Positions 52,179 to 59,543 of a stretch of DNA of 64,000 bases are shown in pieces; within the stretch, counting starts at the first letter, position 1, and the number at the start of each line of letters is the position of its first letter. This stretch comes from Deltaproteobacteria bacterium (lineage in GTDB: Bacteria; Myxococcota_A; Polyangia; DRWM01; JAAZOP01). The translations under genes were made by a program, and so were the position numbers. The notes below the pieces were generated by a model, which searched no databases, had not been told where the DNA came from, and was given only the letters and a program-made list of their open reading frames with translations. The stretch lies in NCBI GenBank assembly GCA_016218765.1, contig JACRCZ010000103.1, positions 1 through 64,000 on the forward strand. Direction: 5' to 3'.

Positions 52179-54549
52179 CTCCCTCGTCCCCCGGCGCCAG
52201 GACCGCGACGGCGGCCGGGCGGGGGTCACGCGACGCGACGAGGATTCCCCGCCCTTCGAGCGGCAGGTCCCGGCCGCCCGCGAGCACTGCCGGAACCGCG
52301 CCGTCCCGGACCAGCGCGACCGCAACCACGGTCGCGGCCGCCGAGACCGTCGCATAGGCCCCGAGCAGGCGCTGCACGTCGATGATCGGCCCCTCGAAAC
52401 CGGTACCCCGGCGGAACTCGCGCTGCATGCGACTCTCGCCGGGGCCCTCCAAGGAGGAGCCGGTGGCGGCGGCCGAGCCGACGGCGAGAACGGCTGCGAA
52501 GCGGGACCGGAAGGACTCGGTCCCGTCGAGCGTCCGGACGAGCGCCGCCCAGGGATCATCGCCCTCCCGCTCCGCCGGGATGACGGGAGCAATCCGGATG
52601 CCCCGCCCGGCGCCCGCCCGCCGCACCACCAGCATGCCTCCGCCGTCCGCGGGCGGGTCGCCCGCTCCCGTCGGAGCCACGAGCGGGCTCAGCACGGCAT
52701 GGTGCTCGTCGGCCCCGCCCACGAGCATCGGTTCGTCCTCGTCGCGGGCCAGCAACGACGCCAGGAACAGCGCCTGCTCGAACGACGTCCCGCCGGCGGT
52801 GGACGTCACGTTCGGTCCGTTCGCCCGGTGGCGAATTGCGAGTGCGCCCGCGGGGGCGTTGTGCACGGAGCCGACGAAGTCCGTGGGGCTCGCGAAGCGG
52901 TCGCCGGAGGCGAAGAGCGCGGCGAGGAACTCGTGCGTCTCCGACAGCGGGCCCCAGGCGGTGCCGAAGAAGACCGAGCGGGGTGCGTGCGTCGTCCCCG
53001 CCGCCCCGCAGGCGGCCTCCGCGAGGGCGAGCGCCAGCCGCGGCAGGCGACGCAGGCGCCGCACCGCCCGCGCCGGCATTCCGGCCGTCGCGGCCTCTTC
53101 CGACGGGCGCCCCGCGCAGGAGTGACCGCACCGCAGCGCCGCCATCGTCGCCTCGACATTCCCGGCGCCCGTCAGGCACGCTGCGCCCAGCACCTCGAGG
53201 GCGTCCTCACCGCGCCGTTCCCCAGCCCGGCAGGGGAGCCACGTGGCGCAGGACGCCTGCGCCGCGGGCGTGCCGGCGCGAATGCTCCCAACGGTTGACG
53301 CCTGCGGGCGCACTCGCTCCTCGGCTCGCTTCGCCCCTCGACAGGCTCGGGGCAGGCTTCGCTCGGGGCCATGTGGCGCCCCTACGGATCGGATTCCTTC
53401 GTTCCGGCTGCCCGCCTCCGCGAAGACCAGTGTTGCGTTGTTTCCGCCGAAGCCGAACGAGTTCGAGACCACGACTCCGGGGAACCGCGCCAGGGGCTCG
53501 CGGAGCGGCTCGAGGCCCAGCGCTGGATCGAGCCGCACGAGGCCGACGTTGGGCGGGAGGACGCCTTCGGAGAGCGCGAGGACGGCAATGACGGCCTCGA
53601 CCGCGCCCGCGGCGGCGAGCGGATGGCCGGTGAGGCCTTTGGTCGAGGAGAGGGGCGGGGGTGCGGGCCAGACGGCGCGCACGGCGGAGGCTTCGGCCGC
53701 GTCGTTGTCCGTGGTCCCCGTGCCGTGAAGGTTGATGTAGCCGGCGTCGGGGGCGGCGACGCCGGCGTCGGCCAGGGCGCGCTCGATCGCGCGTCGTGCG
53801 CCTTCACCTCCCGGCAGCGGCTGCGTCGGGTGATGCGCGTCGCAGGTCAGTCCCGCGCCGCGCAGTTCGGCCAGCGCGCCTTGCGGAGGCTCGGCGGCGC
53901 CGACGAGGAGGAGCATCCCTGCTCCTTCGGCGACGCTCAGGCCGCGGCGGCCCGCGTCGAGCGGGCGCGAGCCGTGCGGGTCGACGAGCTGGAGGAGCCG
54001 GAAGCCGTGCCAGGTCAGCCGGCACAGGCCGTCGACGCCGCCGGCCAGGACGGAGCGCGCGCGGCGGGAGCGGAGCAGCTCGAGTGCGACGGCCAGGGCG
54101 ACGGCGCCGCTGGAGCAGGCCGTGACGACGGTGAGGGCGGGGCCGGTGCACCCCGCGTCGCCGGCGAGCAGCTCGGCGACGGTGCCCGCGCCGTGCAGGG
54201 CATAGCGCCGAGGATCGCGCTCGCCCGCCTCGAGCAGACGCTCGGTCGTGTCGATCCCCCCGGTGGTCACCCCCAGGACGATCGCGTCGGGCGGCGTCGC
54301 GCGCCCGCGAAGGGCCTCGCGCGCGGCGTCCCGGGCCAGCGCATGGCTGCGCGGCATGTCGGCCGGCCCCTCGATGTCGGGCACCTCGCCGGCCGGCAGG
54401 CGGAACTCCTCGGGGAGGCGGAGGCGCGAGGGCGGGCGCAACGGTCGCGCGCCGGTCCGGAGGGCGGCGCGCAGCGCATCGACGCCGCGGCCCGCTGCGG
54501 TGAGGGCGCCGAGGCCCACGACGAAGGCGCGCGGCGCGGCGACGGTCAT
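52174..54549 (-). CDS. ketosynthase-chain length factor fusion
   Basis: 791 residues. Residues 1-378 form a complete ketosynthase: Cys 145 in VVTACSSGAV, His 275 in LHGTGTTDND, His 309 in STKGLTGHP and SFGFGGNN. Residues from about 449 form a degenerate KS of the chain-length-factor (ApeC-like) kind: the active-site region reads VTSTAGGTSFEQ, with no Cys. Such KS/CLF pairs set polyene length but are normally two proteins. The joining segment (378-448) is Arg/Ala/Pro-rich and encoded in part by a dispersed repeat. It overlaps the ACP 3 stop by ATGA. Confidence 0.86.
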   Translation of the reverse strand: MTVAAPRAFVVGLGALTAAGRGVDALRAALRTGARPLRPPSRLRLPEEFRLPAGEVPDIEGPADMPRSHALARDAAREALRGRATPPDAIVLGVTTGGIDTTERLLEAGERDPRRYALHGAGTVAELLAGDAGCTGPALTVVTACSSGAVALAVALELLRSRRARSVLAGGVDGLCRLTWHGFRLLQLVDPHGSRPLDAGRRGLSVAEGAGMLLLVGAAEPPQGALAELRGAGLTCDAHHPTQPLPGGEGARRAIERALADAGVAAPDAGYINLHGTGTTDNDAAEASAVRAVWPAPPPLSSTKGLTGHPLAAAGAVEAVIAVLALSEGVLPPNVGLVRLDPALGLEPLREPLARFPGVVVSNSFGFGGNNATLVFAEAGSRNEGIRSVGAPHGPERSLPRACRGAKRAEERVRPQASTVGSIRAGTPAAQASCATWLPCRAGERRGEDALEVLGAACLTGAGNVEATMAALRCGHSCAGRPSEEAATAGMPARAVRRLRRLPRLALALAEAACGAAGTTHAPRSVFFGTAWGPLSETHEFLAALFASGDRFASPTDFVGSVHNAPAGALAIRHRANGPNVTSTAGGTSFEQALFLASLLARDEDEPMLVGGADEHHAVLSPLVAPTGAGDPPADGGGMLVVRRAGAGRGIRIAPVIPAEREGDDPWAALVRTLDGTESFRSRFAAVLAVGSAAATGSSLEGPGESRMQREFRRGTGFEGPIIDVQRLLGAYATVSAAATVVAVALVRDGAVPAVLAGGRDLPLEGRGILVASRDPRPAAVAVLAPGDEGG
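53321..53395. repeat. dispersed 'CPEPVEG'-type repeat inside a gene
   Basis: Contains CCCCTCGACAGGCTCGGGG followed by CAGGCTTCGCTCGG and GGCGCCCCTACGG, resembling dispersed palindromic elements whose false translation reads CPEPVEG on one strand. It lies in the linker region of the ketosynthase-CLF gene. Confidence 0.6.
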
Positions 54550-54812
54550 GTCGGGGGCGGGGTGCGGTGCTCGCGGACGTGGTCGGCGAGGGACCGGAGC
54601 GAGGCGAAGACCTTGCGGCCCAGCTCCTTGTTGTCGATCTTCACGCCGTAGTCCTCCTCGAGCATCACGACCAGCTCCAGGACGTCGATCGAGTCGAGGC
54701 CGAGTCCCTCGCCGACCAGCGGCTCGTCGGGACGGATGTCCTCCGGCCGGACGTCGGTCAGGCCGACGGCCTCGACCACCTTCACCCTCAGCTCATCGAG
54801 CAACGGATCCAT
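54546..54812 (-). CDS. acyl carrier protein 3
   Basis: 88 residues, acidic. The attachment Ser is in GLGLDSIDVLELVVMLEEDYGV. It lies between the B12-fold radical SAM gene (overlapping its 3' end by 20 bp) and the ketosynthase-CLF gene (ATGA overlap), so it is the likely carrier for that condensing pair. DSID and the following helix are closer to ACP 1 than to ACP 2. Confidence 0.93.
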   Translation of the reverse strand: MDPLLDELRVKVVEAVGLTDVRPEDIRPDEPLVGEGLGLDSIDVLELVVMLEEDYGVKIDNKELGRKVFASLRSLADHVREHRTPPPT

Positions 54813-56055
54813 CGTTGTTCCCTTCGTTCGGCGGTGGTGCCTCGCCCGAGGCCCGGCGCCGGGCCCGGTCCTCGCGCAGCACGGGCAACAGGAGTTTGCT
54901 CATGCGCAGCGTCTGCGACTGCTCGGCGTGGAACGTGCGCCACGCCTCCTCGTACAGCCGTTGGAGCGTGTCGGGCGTCATGCGGCGCGGACGGAAGACG
55001 ACGTGGCCGGCGTCGTAGAGACTCCAGTCGCGGGAGAGGATCCGGCCTTCGGCCTCCAGGCGGCGCGCGGACTCGGTGTGCGGGAAGGGTGTGAGCACGG
55101 TGAACTCGGCCACGTCCAGCTCGATCGTCAGCAGGAAGTCGATGAAGCGTTTGAGGAAGTCCTCGTCGTGCTCGTCCAGGCCGAGCAGGATCGTGCCCTC
55201 GACCATGATCCCGTGATCGTGGAGCATGCGCACGCGGTCGCGGATCTTGTCCGAGACGGTGAAGATGGCGTGGTACACGTACCAGGCGCCGGCGTCCCGG
55301 GCCAGGCGCAGGACTTCGGGCTCCACGGAGATCGGGTGTGAGACCCAGCGTTTGCCGAGGCCGGCCATGGCGCCGAAGAGGGTCTTCTGGTAGCCCACGT
55401 CCTGCTCCAGCGAGTTGTCGACGAGGAACAGGAGGCGCGAGCAGCGGGCGAGGTCGCCCAGGACGCGGTCGAGGGGCCGGATGCGGTGCGTGCGTCCGCC
55501 GAGGAAGGGGGTGCAGCACGGGGCGCAGGAGAAGCGGCAGCCGCGGGAGGTTTCGACCAGGTCGACCAGCTCCCAGCCCTTGTGGGAGTAGAAGCGCCTC
55601 TTGTCCAGGAGCTCGCGGCGCGGGTCCGGGACGTCCGCCATGTCGGCGAATTCCGTGCGGCGGTAGACCGGCTGCAGCCGGCCTTCGCGGAAGTCGCGCA
55701 CCAGGCGCTCGAGCTGCCCTTCGGCCTCGCCGACGACGATCGCGTCGGCATGGCCGCGCGCCTCGTCTTCGTGCAGCGCCACGGCCAGGCCGCCCAGGAC
55801 GACGGTGCGACCGCGTGCCCGCAGCTCGTCGGCCAGCGCGAAGCCGCGGGGGGTCTGACAGGTGAGCATCATCGAGATGCCGACGAGGTCGGCAGGGCGG
55901 TCGAGGTCGACGGGCTGCACGTTCTCGTCGGTCACCGTGACATCGATGTCGTCGGGGAGGCAGGCCGCGGCCTGGAGGGGCCCGAGCGGCGGGAGGTCGA
56001 ACCGCGTCTGGTGGGGGAGTTTCGGCCAGGTGGGGTAGATGATGTGGACGTGCAT
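54793..56055 (-). CDS. B12-fold radical SAM protein (rSAM-3) with ACP/KS operon
   Basis: 420 residues. The N-terminal 150 residues have a B12-binding-like fold (LGGLAVALHEDEARGHADAIVVGEAE, the usual 'GGxHxT...D.VVxGEGE' region). The radical SAM motif is TSRGCRFSCAPCCTP (Cys 173, 177, 180). GTILLGLDEHDEDF and PFPHTE follow as in this class. It heads an operon with ACP 3 and the KS-CLF gene from a promoter at 56076-56105. Its place there suggests work on an acyl or polyene substrate, for instance methylation or cyclisation, which is inference. Confidence 0.86.
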   Translation of the reverse strand: MHVHIIYPTWPKLPHQTRFDLPPLGPLQAAACLPDDIDVTVTDENVQPVDLDRPADLVGISMMLTCQTPRGFALADELRARGRTVVLGGLAVALHEDEARGHADAIVVGEAEGQLERLVRDFREGRLQPVYRRTEFADMADVPDPRRELLDKRRFYSHKGWELVDLVETSRGCRFSCAPCCTPFLGGRTHRIRPLDRVLGDLARCSRLLFLVDNSLEQDVGYQKTLFGAMAGLGKRWVSHPISVEPEVLRLARDAGAWYVYHAIFTVSDKIRDRVRMLHDHGIMVEGTILLGLDEHDEDFLKRFIDFLLTIELDVAEFTVLTPFPHTESARRLEAEGRILSRDWSLYDAGHVVFRPRRMTPDTLQRLYEEAWRTFHAEQSQTLRMSKLLLPVLREDRARRRASGEAPPPNEGNNDGSVAR

Positions 56056-56075
56056 GCGGCCTCGCGGCGGGCCGG

Positions 56076-56105
56076 AGTATGGGGGGCGGGTCGCACGATC
56101 GTCAA
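56076..56105 (-). promoter_or_regulatory. probable promoter of the rSAM-3-ACP 3-KS/CLF operon
   Basis: Minus strand: TTGACG (56105-56100), 18-bp spacer, CATACT (56081-56076), 20 bp before the ATG at 56055. It lies just beyond the stop of the activator gene. Confidence 0.5.
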
Positions 56106-56109
56106 GCGG

Positions 56110-57456
56110 TCAGGCGATGCCGTACTTCTTGATCTTGTAGCGCAGCGTCGAGTACGGGACGCCGAGGTCGGCCGCGGCACGCTGGCGGTTCCATCGCGCG
56201 CGTTCCAGCGCCAGCAGGATCTGCTCGCGCTCGGGCAGGACGGACGGCGGCGGCAGGATGGAGCTGGTCGGCGCGCGGCCGGGCAGGAAGATGTGCTCGG
56301 CCCGGATCTTCCCCTGCCGGCAGACGATCGCCGCCCGCTCGACGATGTTCTTCAGCTCCCGGACGTTTCCCGGGTAGTCGTGGGAGAGGAGCAGCTCCTC
56401 GGCCCGCGGGGAGAACCCATCGATCGCGATGCCGCGGCCGGCGAACTGGGTCCGTGCGAAGTGCTGTGCGAGGGGCAGGACGTCCTCCTTGCGTTCGCGC
56501 AGCGGCGGGATGACGATGCCGAAGACGTTGAGCCGGAAGAAGAGGTCCTGGCGGAAGCGCTGCTTCGCGACCAGCTCCTCCAGCGGGGAGTTGGTGGCCG
56601 CGATGAGCCGGACGTCGACCCCCACCTCGCGCGTTCCCCCGACGCGCTTGACCGAGCGTGTCTCCAGGACGCGCAGCAGCTTGGCCTGGGCGGGCGGCGA
56701 CAGATCGGCGATTTCGTCCAGAAAGAGGGTGCCGCCGCTCGCGGTCTCGAAGCATCCGGCCTTGTCGGTCACGGCGCCGGTGAACGAGCCCTTGACGTGG
56801 CCGAACAACTCGCTTTCGACCAGGGTTTCGGGCAGGGCGGGGCAGCTCACGGCGACGAACGGGTCGCCTGCCTTCGCCGCCGCGACGTGCAGCTCGTGCG
56901 CGACGACCTCCTTGCCGGTGCCGGTTTCGCCCTGGAGCAGGATGGTGCGGCAGTTCGTCTCGACGGCCGCGCTCACCTGCTCCCGTACCCGGGCCATCGC
57001 GGCGCTCCGCCCGATGAGGCACGCGGCCGGGCAGACCGTCGGACCCCCCGCCTCGGGGATACCCGCGCTCGCGTCGCTCAGAGCCTGCCGCCTTGAGCGC
57101 CAGATGCGGTCCGCCTTGCGGATGACGTCCTCGAGTTCCAGCTTGCTGACCGGGCGTCGGAGATAGTCGGACGCGCCGAGCCGCAGGGCATCGACCCCCG
57201 CCTCGGCTTCCGGCCGATCGGTGATCAGCACGACCGCGACCCCCTTGCCGTCGCCCCCGGCCCGGCCGATGAACGAGGTGCGCTGCCCGTCGAGGACGCG
57301 CGAGTCGACCAGCGCGACGTCGCAGCCGGCGACCTCGACCCGGCTGCGGGCCGCCGCCGCGTCCTGGACCTCCTCGACTTGGTGTCCGGCCTCGCGCAGG
57401 ATCGGCACGATCTCCCGCCGGATCCCCTCGTCCTCGCCCGCCAACAGCACGCGCAT
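56110..57456 (-). CDS. sigma-54-dependent NtrC-family response regulator
   Basis: 448 residues from ATG 57456. Receiver domain (1-120) with the acidic pair in GEDE and phospho-acceptor Asp 51, but the conserved Lys is Arg 101 (DYLRRPVSK). AAA+ domain: Walker A GETGTGKE (176-183), the sigma-54 contact loop GSFTGA (223-228, for GAFTGA), Walker B LFLDEI (244-249) and RQDLFFRLNVF. The Fis-type helix-turn-helix at the end (NRQRAAADLGVPYSTLRYKIKKYG) binds DNA. No histidine kinase is nearby. Divergent from two genes with sigma-54-like promoters, which are its likely targets. Confidence 0.93.
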   Translation of the reverse strand: MRVLLAGEDEGIRREIVPILREAGHQVEEVQDAAAARSRVEVAGCDVALVDSRVLDGQRTSFIGRAGGDGKGVAVVLITDRPEAEAGVDALRLGASDYLRRPVSKLELEDVIRKADRIWRSRRQALSDASAGIPEAGGPTVCPAACLIGRSAAMARVREQVSAAVETNCRTILLQGETGTGKEVVAHELHVAAAKAGDPFVAVSCPALPETLVESELFGHVKGSFTGAVTDKAGCFETASGGTLFLDEIADLSPPAQAKLLRVLETRSVKRVGGTREVGVDVRLIAATNSPLEELVAKQRFRQDLFFRLNVFGIVIPPLRERKEDVLPLAQHFARTQFAGRGIAIDGFSPRAEELLLSHDYPGNVRELKNIVERAAIVCRQGKIRAEHIFLPGRAPTSSILPPPSVLPEREQILLALERARWNRQRAAADLGVPYSTLRYKIKKYGIA

Positions 57457-57827
57457 TGGCGACCCGCTTCCAGAAGCATTGTCCACGTTCAGCCTCCACC
57501 CCCCGCCGCCGACGGCTCGACCGCCGGATCCCACGGCGTGTCACCGGCCGGAACACGACCTCTCCCGCGTTGGCGTCTCGAATCCCCCTGCGCCACCGCC
57601 GTCTTTCCCTTGCCCTTCCTCCCGTCCTGGAGCGGCCCCCGTTGTTCCGCCACCCCGCGAACCAATGACTAAGGACGGATCCGGGAGAGTCAACCCGCCC
57701 GACTGCGCGCTTTCCGTTGTTCGCGACTGGCGTCGGGTTCGACGAGCCGCCCGTCGCGCCTGTGGGCCGCGGAATCCCGCGTGCAGGATCTTGGCGGAAT
57801 GTGTTCTCAGATCGCGCTCACTGCCGG

Positions 57828-57879
57828 GTCCGATTCGCGATCCGCGGCCGTACGTGCAGCTCGAAACTGCGAATCGGAC
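57828..57879. promoter_or_regulatory. 11-bp perfect inverted repeat, candidate activator site
   Basis: GTCCGATTCGC (57828-57838) and its exact complement GCGAATCGGAC (57869-57879) are 30 bp apart, centred about 67 bp upstream of the -12 element, a typical distance for sigma-54 activator binding. GCGAATCG recurs at 59343-59350 and TCCGATTCG at 59549-59557, flanking the second promoter. Confidence 0.5.
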
Positions 57880-57905
57880 GTGGGTGCCGGGACCCGTACG
57901 GGCGA

Positions 57906-57921
57906 TGGCCCGGCCTTCGCA
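57906..57921 (+). promoter_or_regulatory. sigma-54-like -24/-12 promoter, copy 1
   Basis: TGGCCCGGCCTTCGCA matches the sigma-54 pattern (GG and GC 10 bp apart; consensus TGGCACG-N4-TTGCA) and ends 54 bp before the ATG at 57975. It is 15/16 identical to the element at 59474-59489. Confidence 0.6.
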
Positions 57922-57974
57922 GGGTTCCAGCCGTCAACCAGGCGTCGGTGTACGCGCTGGGGCGGAGGGGCGCA

Positions 57975-59318
57975 ATGAAGGAGCGCAGGCAGCGAACGCG
58001 GCAGTCGATCGTCATCGGACTCCTGTCCGTCGCCGCCGTCTTCGGCGCCGCGACGTGCGACGACTCGCCGGAAGGGTACGCGTCCGACGTCGCCGACGGC
58101 GCGGGCGAGTCCGGCGAGCGCGCCGACGGGCGCGACGAAGCGGTGCGGGACGGCGTCGAGGACGCCGACGTCGCCGCGGAGGCCGACGTCGGGGCGGAGG
58201 CGGACGCGCCCGCGGACGGTGTCGAAGTCGCGGCGGAGGATTCCTCTCCGGTCGAGGACGTGCCTGGCGACGAGTCCGGGGCCGGCGACGCGGACGCCGA
58301 TCCGGATGCGGAAGAGGACGGGGGTGCGGCCGCGGACGGCGACGCCGACGCGGCAGGGGACGCGCCCCTCGACGAAACCGGGGCGGGGGACGCGGAGGCG
58401 TCGGCGGAGGCCGAGGTTTCCCCGAGCTGCGGCGACGGAGTGCTCGACCCGGCCGAGGCATGCGACGATGGGAACGCCGACGACACCGACGACTGCCTCT
58501 CCACCTGTCTTGCCGCCTCGTGCGGCGACGGACACGTCCGGGCCGGCACGGAGGAGTGCGATGGCCACTCCAGCGCCTGCACGACGAGCTGCGGCACGGT
58601 GGGCGAGCGGACGTGCGACGCCTGCCTCTGGTCGGCTTGCGCCCCGCACGCCGACTTCTGCAATCGCATCGACGACGACTGCGACCCCGCGACCGAGGAC
58701 GGCTCGGGCGATCCGGCCGTCGGAGCGCCGTGCGACGGTCCGGACCTCGACCTGTGCCCCGAGGGCGTCGCCTCGTGTGCGGGCGGCACCCTGAGCTGCA
58801 GCGATGCCAGCGGCGACTCCGTCGAGACGTGCAACGGGCTGGACGACGACTGCGACGGGGCGATCGACGAGACCTTCCTCCCGGACAACAACCCGCTGTG
58901 CGCCGACGGCGTATGGGATCTGGGACTCGTGACGGGTGACACCGGATCCGACAGCGTCGGGGATGCGTTCTGGAGCGAGCAATGGGACTTCGTCACGATC
59001 CGCGAGGACGACCCCGGCGCCGCGGCGCCGGTAACCGCGACCGTCTCGCTCGATAGTCCGCCGGGCGTCGACTTCGACCTCTACGTCTACTGCCTGGCCT
59101 GCGAAGGCGCCCTGGCCGGCGCGTCGACCGTCGCCGGCCTGGACGGCCACCTCGATCGGGTGGAGGTTCGCCGCGACGACACGCCGGCGGACGACACGTT
59201 CGACGTCCTGATCGAGGTCCGCCATCGCGCCGGCGTGGTGTGCGGCGGCGCGGACTGGTCGCTGACCGTCGACGGCGCGACGCCCGTCGCCGCCGCGACC
59301 TGCCTCCCGAGCCCGTGA
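57975..59318 (+). CDS. MopE-like Cys-rich repeat lipoprotein A
   Basis: 447 residues from ATG 57975 (GGAGGGG upstream). Signal peptide and possible lipid-modified Cys in GAATCDD (about residue 28). A 120-residue Asp/Ala/Glu/Val-rich linker follows. Next is a myxobacterial Cys-rich repeat ([16 protein letters not shown]...CLSTC), then MopE-type metal-binding motifs [18 protein letters not shown] and [15 protein letters not shown]. The C-terminus has a PPC-like beta domain ([16 protein letters not shown]). It is a paralogue of the 59544-62642 protein, with the same C-terminal domain. Predicted surface protein, possibly metal-binding. Confidence 0.85.
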   Translation: MKERRQRTRQSIVIGLLSVAAVFGAATCDDSPEGYASDVADGAGESGERADGRDEAVRDGVEDADVAAEADVGAEADAPADGVEVAAEDSSPVEDVPGDESGAGDADADPDAEEDGGAAADGDADAAGDAPLDETGAGDAEASAEAEVSPSCGDGVLDPAEACDDGNADDTDDCLSTCLAASCGDGHVRAGTEECDGHSSACTTSCGTVGERTCDACLWSACAPHADFCNRIDDDCDPATEDGSGDPAVGAPCDGPDLDLCPEGVASCAGGTLSCSDASGDSVETCNGLDDDCDGAIDETFLPDNNPLCADGVWDLGLVTGDTGSDSVGDAFWSEQWDFVTIREDDPGAAAPVTATVSLDSPPGVDFDLYVYCLACEGALAGASTVAGLDGHLDRVEVRRDDTPADDTFDVLIEVRHRAGVVCGGADWSLTVDGATPVAAATCLPSP

Positions 59319-59473
59319 ACCCGAGCCCTCACACCTACACGCGCGAATCGCCAACCTTGGCAGAACCTGCCGTCAACAGTTGGCTGAACCGCCCCGGAAC
59401 GGGGTCCGGGCCGCCGTGGGCGCCAGCCGCGAAACCGCTGCGACCACCGGCGGACAGCCGCGTCGGGACGAGT

Positions 59474-59489
59474 TGGCCCGGCCCTCGCA
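59474..59489 (+). promoter_or_regulatory. sigma-54-like -24/-12 promoter, copy 2
   Basis: TGGCCCGGCCCTCGCA ends 55 bp before the ATG at 59544. Near-identity in sequence and position with copy 1 argues that both are real promoters. Confidence 0.6.
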
Positions 59490-59543
59490 CTACCGCCGGA
59501 CGCTCGCCGGGCTCCGCTCCGGGCGGGAGGGAGGATGACACTC

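Larger units (their letters stand above)
57457..57974. other. 518-bp intergenic region, divergent regulatory region
   Basis: No gene is supported here; the open frames lack third-position bias. It holds the 5' flanks of the activator gene (minus) and the MopE-like lipoprotein gene (plus), an 11-bp inverted repeat at 57828-57879 and a sigma-54-like element at 57906-57921. No tRNA or riboswitch fold was recognised. Confidence 0.7.

Noticed and set aside
53172-53372. A 66-codon minus-strand reading frame containing CPEPVEG
   Set aside because: Out-of-frame translation of the dispersed repeat within the ketosynthase-CLF gene.
57575-57600. tRNA-like 3' end (TCTCGAATCCCCC)
   Set aside because: The flanks do not form a T-arm stem and no matching acceptor or anticodon arm exists upstream.
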